A stretch of DNA of 6,988 nucleotides from Caulobacteraceae bacterium (lineage in GTDB: Bacteria > Pseudomonadota > Alphaproteobacteria > Caulobacterales > Caulobacteraceae): contig PMOM01000189.1 of assembly GCA_003161535.1 (NCBI GenBank), positions 644-7,631 of the forward strand, written 5' to 3'. The position numbers and the translations under genes were made by a program. How positions within the stretch are numbered: position 1 is the first letter of the stretch; the number at the start of each line of letters is the position of its first letter. Under the pieces are notes generated by a model, which was not told the origin of the DNA, ran no database searches, and saw only the letters and a program-made list of their open reading frames with translations. Below, piece by piece: positions 5,866 through 6,988 of this stretch.

Positions 5866-6823
5866 AGCGGCGCTTTGGGCACAGCGCAGGGCGGTGATCT
5901 GCGCCATCACCGCGATGGCGATCTCCCAGGGAGCCTTGCCGCCGATATCCAGGCCGATTGGCGCGTGCAGGCGGGCGATGTCGTCCTCGTTCAGCCCCTC
6001 CCGGCGAAGGCCCGATTTCCGCTCCGAAAGACGCCGCCTCGCGCCAAGCGCGCCGACATAGAAGGCCTTGGAAGGCAGGGCGACCGCCAGAGCGTCGTGA
6101 TCAAGATCGGCGTCATGCGTGGCCACCGCGACCGCCGTCCAGCGATCGAGGCCTAGCGCCTTCAAGGCCCGCGCCGGCTCATCGCGGCGATAGGCGACGC
6201 CGGCCAGAGGCGGCGGCGTCGACGGGCCCCTGGGGCGAACCAGCGTCGTCTCGCATCCCGACTGGGCGCCGAGCGATGCGATGGCCAGGGCCGTGGGGTC
6301 CGATCCCAGCACGATCAGCCGCGCAACCGGCTCGAACACCTTGCGATAGGCGCCCCGACCAAGCGCGAAGGCGCGGTCGCCGGCGGGACGCAAACCCGTC
6401 GGTTCGCCGTCGCTCAGCCAGATCGCGGGCGTTCGCGCCTCCATGGAACTCCAGAAGCTCGGCGATGGCGGCATCGTCCGGCGCGATGCGCTCCAGGAGA
6501 ATCTCGATCCGCGCGCCGCACAGCAGGCGGATGTCGGGCCACGGGCTGCCCTGGCCATAGACAAGGCGGCTTGGCGGGCCGCCGGCCAGCACCGTGGCGG
6601 CGTGAGCGGCCACATCGGCTTCCAGGCAGCCGCCCGAGAGGAATCCCGACAGGCCGCTCTTGGCGATCACCATCTGCGTGCCGATCGGCCTGGGGCCGCC
6701 GCCGCCAAGCGCGACAATGGTGGCCAGGGCGGCGAAATGGCCGCCCCGTCGGGCCTCGCTCAGGGCCGGGCGTGGGTCCTCGGCGAGACCAAACAGGGGC
6801 CAGGGCGGCAAGGCGGTGGTCAT
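5863..6823 (-). pseudogene. xdhC: XdhC/CoxI-family molybdenum cofactor maturation protein, reading frame broken by +1 frameshift
   Basis: XdhC-type proteins bind molybdenum cofactor, help its sulfuration and load it into xanthine-oxidase-family enzymes. The N-terminal half, read from ATG 6823, has the XdhC_CoxI domain: GPRPIGTQMVIAKSG (43-57), GFLSGGCLEADVAAHA (60-75) and GSPWPDIRLLCGARIEILLE (92-111). After about residue 125 this frame turns into low-complexity Arg-rich sequence. The C-terminal Rossmann half continues in another frame from about 6447 to the TAG at 5863-5865. It contains ARTPAIWLSDGE, RLIVLGSDPTALAIASLGAQ, VAVATHDADLDHDAL, YVGALGARRRL and GLDIGGKAPWEIAIAVMA. The total span of 961 bp is one more than a multiple of three, so removing one base gives a normal 319-residue protein. 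All domain motifs are otherwise intact, so this is either a very recent mutation or a sequencing error. No strong ribosome-binding site precedes ATG 6823. Confidence 0.9.
6447..6448 (-). other. Likely frameshift position in xdhC
   Basis: On the minus strand the gene reads ...GAG CTT CTG GAG TTC CAT... in the upstream frame, while the downstream frame needs ...TCC ATG GAG GCG.... Dropping one T of the pair at 6447-6448 joins the halves as IAELLESMEARTPAIWLSDG, which reads like an undamaged family member. Neither frame has a nearby stop, so the site is located by protein similarity only and could lie anywhere within about 6430-6460. Confidence 0.65.
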
Positions 6824-6843
6824 CGGCCGATCATGCGGGCGCG

Positions 6844-6858
6844 TTAAGGTTTCGGCAA
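6844..6858 (+). promoter_or_regulatory. Degenerate CtrA-box-like motif upstream of xdhC and the right-edge gene
   Basis: TTAA (6844-6847), seven bases, then GCAA (6855-6858) resembles the Caulobacter CtrA site TTAA-N7-TTAA with two mismatches in the second half. It lies in the 121-bp region between the divergent xdhC start and the possible gene start at 6945. Apart from this motif nothing clear, such as a strong -35/-10 pair or hairpin, is seen in that region. A single degenerate match is weak evidence and depends on the organism having CtrA. Confidence 0.2.
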
Positions 6859-6944
6859 CGGCGTCGATACCCCTTCTTTACCCATGGCGGCGCAATGTGA
6901 CCGGACAAACGCGGCGGGGCCGCACGGAACTGCCTTAAGAACTC

Positions 6945-6988
6945 ATGCAATCCCTGGTTTCCAAACTCGGCCTGGGCGCCGCCCAGTT
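6945..6988 (+). CDS. Possible start of an unidentified gene cut by the window end
   Basis: From ATG 6945 the frame reads M-Q-S-L-V-S-K-L-G-L-G-A-A-Q and stays open to the window end. Most third codon positions are G or C, as in real genes of this DNA. A weak purine stretch (AAGAA, 6937-6941) precedes the ATG. Fourteen residues are too few to name a family. A competing in-frame-open ATG at 6884 (different frame) gives an unconvincing residue mix. The gene would be divergent from xdhC and need not belong to the molybdenum cluster. Confidence 0.4.
   Translation, partial: MQSLVSKLGLGAAQ

Noticed and set aside
6430..6460. Programmed ribosomal frameshift in xdhC
   Set aside because: No slippery heptamer, no stop codon close after the shift in the upstream frame and no known precedent in this family; a mutation or sequencing error is simpler.
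1..6988. CRISPR arrays, tRNA or rRNA genes, insertion sequences, attachment sites, toxin-antitoxin or defence genes
   Set aside because: Nothing resembling them was seen; the window is almost fully occupied by molybdenum cofactor genes.

Overview
This is a GC-rich window with almost no spacer DNA, strong G/C bias at third codon positions, frequent GTG/TTG starts and TAGAGC-type intergenic palindromes. Together with the protein flavour this suggests an alphaproteobacterium, most likely a member of the Caulobacteraceae (Caulobacter or Phenylobacterium type). That assignment is an inference from sequence style; there is no rRNA or other marker here.

Layout. Positions 1-405 are the 3' end of a molybdenum-binding oxidoreductase large subunit of the IorB/aldehyde oxidase type (+). 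It is followed by an HxlR-family regulator with a C-terminal SCP2-like domain (468-1121, +). A mocA-like molybdopterin cytidylyltransferase gene lies on the minus strand (1155-1811). Only 23 bp away, a tight plus-strand operon begins: moaA (1835-2872), moaD (2879-3124), moaE (3121-3561), moaB (3571-4122), moaC (4119-4589) and moeA (4586-5782). Gaps or overlaps between these genes are 9 bp or less. A convergent xdhC/coxI-family maturation gene (5863-6823, -) closes the cluster but carries a +1 frameshift near 6447. A short inverted repeat (5780-5865) fills the whole moeA/xdhC gap and supplies both stop codons. The last 165 bp hold an intergenic region and probably the first codons of an unidentified plus-strand gene.

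How the genes work together. MoaA and MoaC convert GTP to cyclic pyranopterin monophosphate. MoaD/MoaE insert the dithiolene sulfurs to give molybdopterin. MoaB (standing in for MogA) adenylylates it and MoeA inserts molybdate. MocA then adds CMP to make the molybdopterin cytosine dinucleotide form. XdhC-type proteins deliver or sulfurate the cofactor for xanthine-oxidase-family enzymes, to which the enzyme at the left edge belongs. The window therefore reads as a nearly complete pathway plus one probable client. The MoaD-activating enzyme (MoeB), a separate MogA, MobA and molybdate transport genes are not in this window.

No novel defence, mobile or CRISPR system was found. The points most worth a second look are the broken xdhC frame, the repeat that provides two stop codons, and the very compressed divergent mocA/moaA start region.
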